The notes under the pieces were generated by a model. It ran no database searches. It was not told where the DNA came from and saw only the letters and a list, made by a program, of their open reading frames with translations. From assembly GCA_963971535.1 (NCBI GenBank), contig OZ020588.1, positions 128,315,583 to 128,379,582 on the forward strand: DNA of 64,000 nt. The letters are read 5' to 3'. Below, piece after piece: positions 63,332 through 64,000 of this stretch. The DNA is from Notolepis coatsorum (taxonomy: Eukaryota > Chordata > Actinopteri > Aulopiformes > Paralepididae). Every line of letters begins with the position of its first letter. The stretch's first letter is position 1. The position numbers were made by a program, and so were the translations under genes.

Positions 63332-63455
63332 ATTATATTCTTATTCCTATTTTAGTCCTATTGACTACCTAAATGTTTATTGTTGTTCAATGTGAGTGAT
63401 CTGTAGGGCCGAATTTCCCTCGGGATTATTAAAGGATTTATATTCTATTCTATAA
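63332..63455 (+). other. LINE-like 3'UTR end with TTCTA tail
   Basis: TTTCCCTCGGGATTATTAAAGG then TATATTCTATTCTATA (63438-63453) resembles the end of fish LINEs. Continuous with 57906-57997 before the copia insertion. Confidence 0.55.
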
Positions 63456-64000
63456 TCAATTTGTACACCATGCTAACGTTGCTCCCGAAGACGGGCAGCA
63501 AAACTGTTACAGACTATATCATAAGAGCAGAAACCACCATCACAGCGTTACGTAACGCAGGTGAAACGTTAAGCGACGGACTGCTGATAGCAATGGTCTT
63601 AAAAGGACTACCCAATGTGTTTCGGCCATTCGCAATACACGTGGCCCACATTGAAGCAAATATAACGTTTGCGGAGTTCAAAACTAAATTGAGAAGTTTT
63701 GAAGATACAGAGAAATTAAGTACGACGTATTCAAGTGATAACGTGATGAAGACCCGGACGGGGTCCCGACAAGTCAAGGACATATGACAAGAAAAACTAA
63801 GATGCAGATATGGTATGTTTTAAGTGCGGCACCAAAGGCCACCGAGCTAGAGCATGTTGGCGCAAGACATGGTGCAGTCATTGCAAAAGTGACACACACA
63901 AAGACGCCACTTGTAGGTGAAAAGAAGGACAAGATGGCGCAAGAAAAATCTCGGAAGAGAAAGGCGGCGACGACGCAGACTACGCCTTCAGTATCAGAGA
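63456..64000 (+). pseudogene. Second Ty1/copia, gag C-terminal half, cut by window edge
   Basis: Frame 63461-63787: TLLPKTGSKTVTDYII, RAETTITALRNAGETLSDG, LLIAMVLKGLPNVFRPF and FAEFKTKLRSFEDTEKL, aligned in order to gag of the first copia but clearly divergent. Zinc knuckles follow in another frame, CFKCGTKGHRARAC and CSHCKSDTHKDATC (63815-63917), then GQDGARK and DDADYAF. The N-terminal gag and 5' LTR are missing; the homology starts directly after a LINE tail. A TGA follows CR at 63917. Continues off the right edge. Confidence 0.85.

Overview
The window looks like nuclear DNA from a ray-finned fish, probably a teleost. This rests on its repeat mix: L2/CR1-type and L1 LINEs, Ty3/gypsy and a near-complete Ty1/copia element, many hAT elements, tRNA-derived SINEs, very long CA/GT, CTA and GATT microsatellites, and pieces of a SAM-domain plus C2H2 zinc-finger gene family that I associate with teleosts. 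I see no bacterial or viral operon and no intact single-copy host gene. Almost every long reading frame belongs to a mobile element or is a microsatellite artefact. The species cannot be determined from the sequence.

Layout. 0-11 kb: a reverse LINE RT fragment with huge TG/AG repeats, a Harbinger-like DNA element (2919-5155), a reverse L2-type LINE whose ORF1 has an SGNH-esterase-like domain (5985-8420), and a tRNA-derived SINE. 11.3-17 kb: an L1 copy on the minus strand (16-bp target duplication) split by a plus-strand L1 (13-bp target duplication). 17-20.5 kb: microsatellites, large inverted repeats, a perfect 28-bp hairpin, a hAT-like element and a LINE 3' end. 21.3-24.6 kb: a broken SAM/zinc-finger family gene with an expanded minisatellite. 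25-31.5 kb: LINE 3' end, then a reverse gypsy-type LTR and 3' internal region, the LTR split by a hAT element. 32.4-38.2 kb: a second gypsy, reverse, with most of gag and early pol deleted; its LTR holds a hAT that itself holds a SINE, and another hAT with a transposase remnant follows. 38.7-48.7 kb: a third gypsy, reverse, with both LTRs and a 5-bp target duplication, interrupted by an essentially full-length plus-strand LINE. 49-58 kb: SINE, LINE ends, and an L2 split by a hAT carrying a BED-finger remnant. 58-63.3 kb: a complete but mutated Ty1/copia with a MITE in its 5' LTR. 63.4-64 kb: start of a second copia element.

How it fits together: the window is a layered insertion record. At least nine insertions are proven by target-site duplications readable in the sequence, giving relative ages (SINE younger than its host hAT, which is younger than its gypsy LTR; inner L1 younger than outer L1; MITE younger than copia). 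The least expected signal is a ~90-bp 3'UTR segment shared between the inner L1 and an unrelated jockey-superfamily LINE. None of the multi-domain elements looks fully competent. The longest intact frames are the 5'-truncated L1 ORF2 (12532-15327), LINE ORF1 (43857-44690), gypsy gag-pol (40279-42774) and copia pol (59495-61942). All identifications are by eye; no database search was possible.
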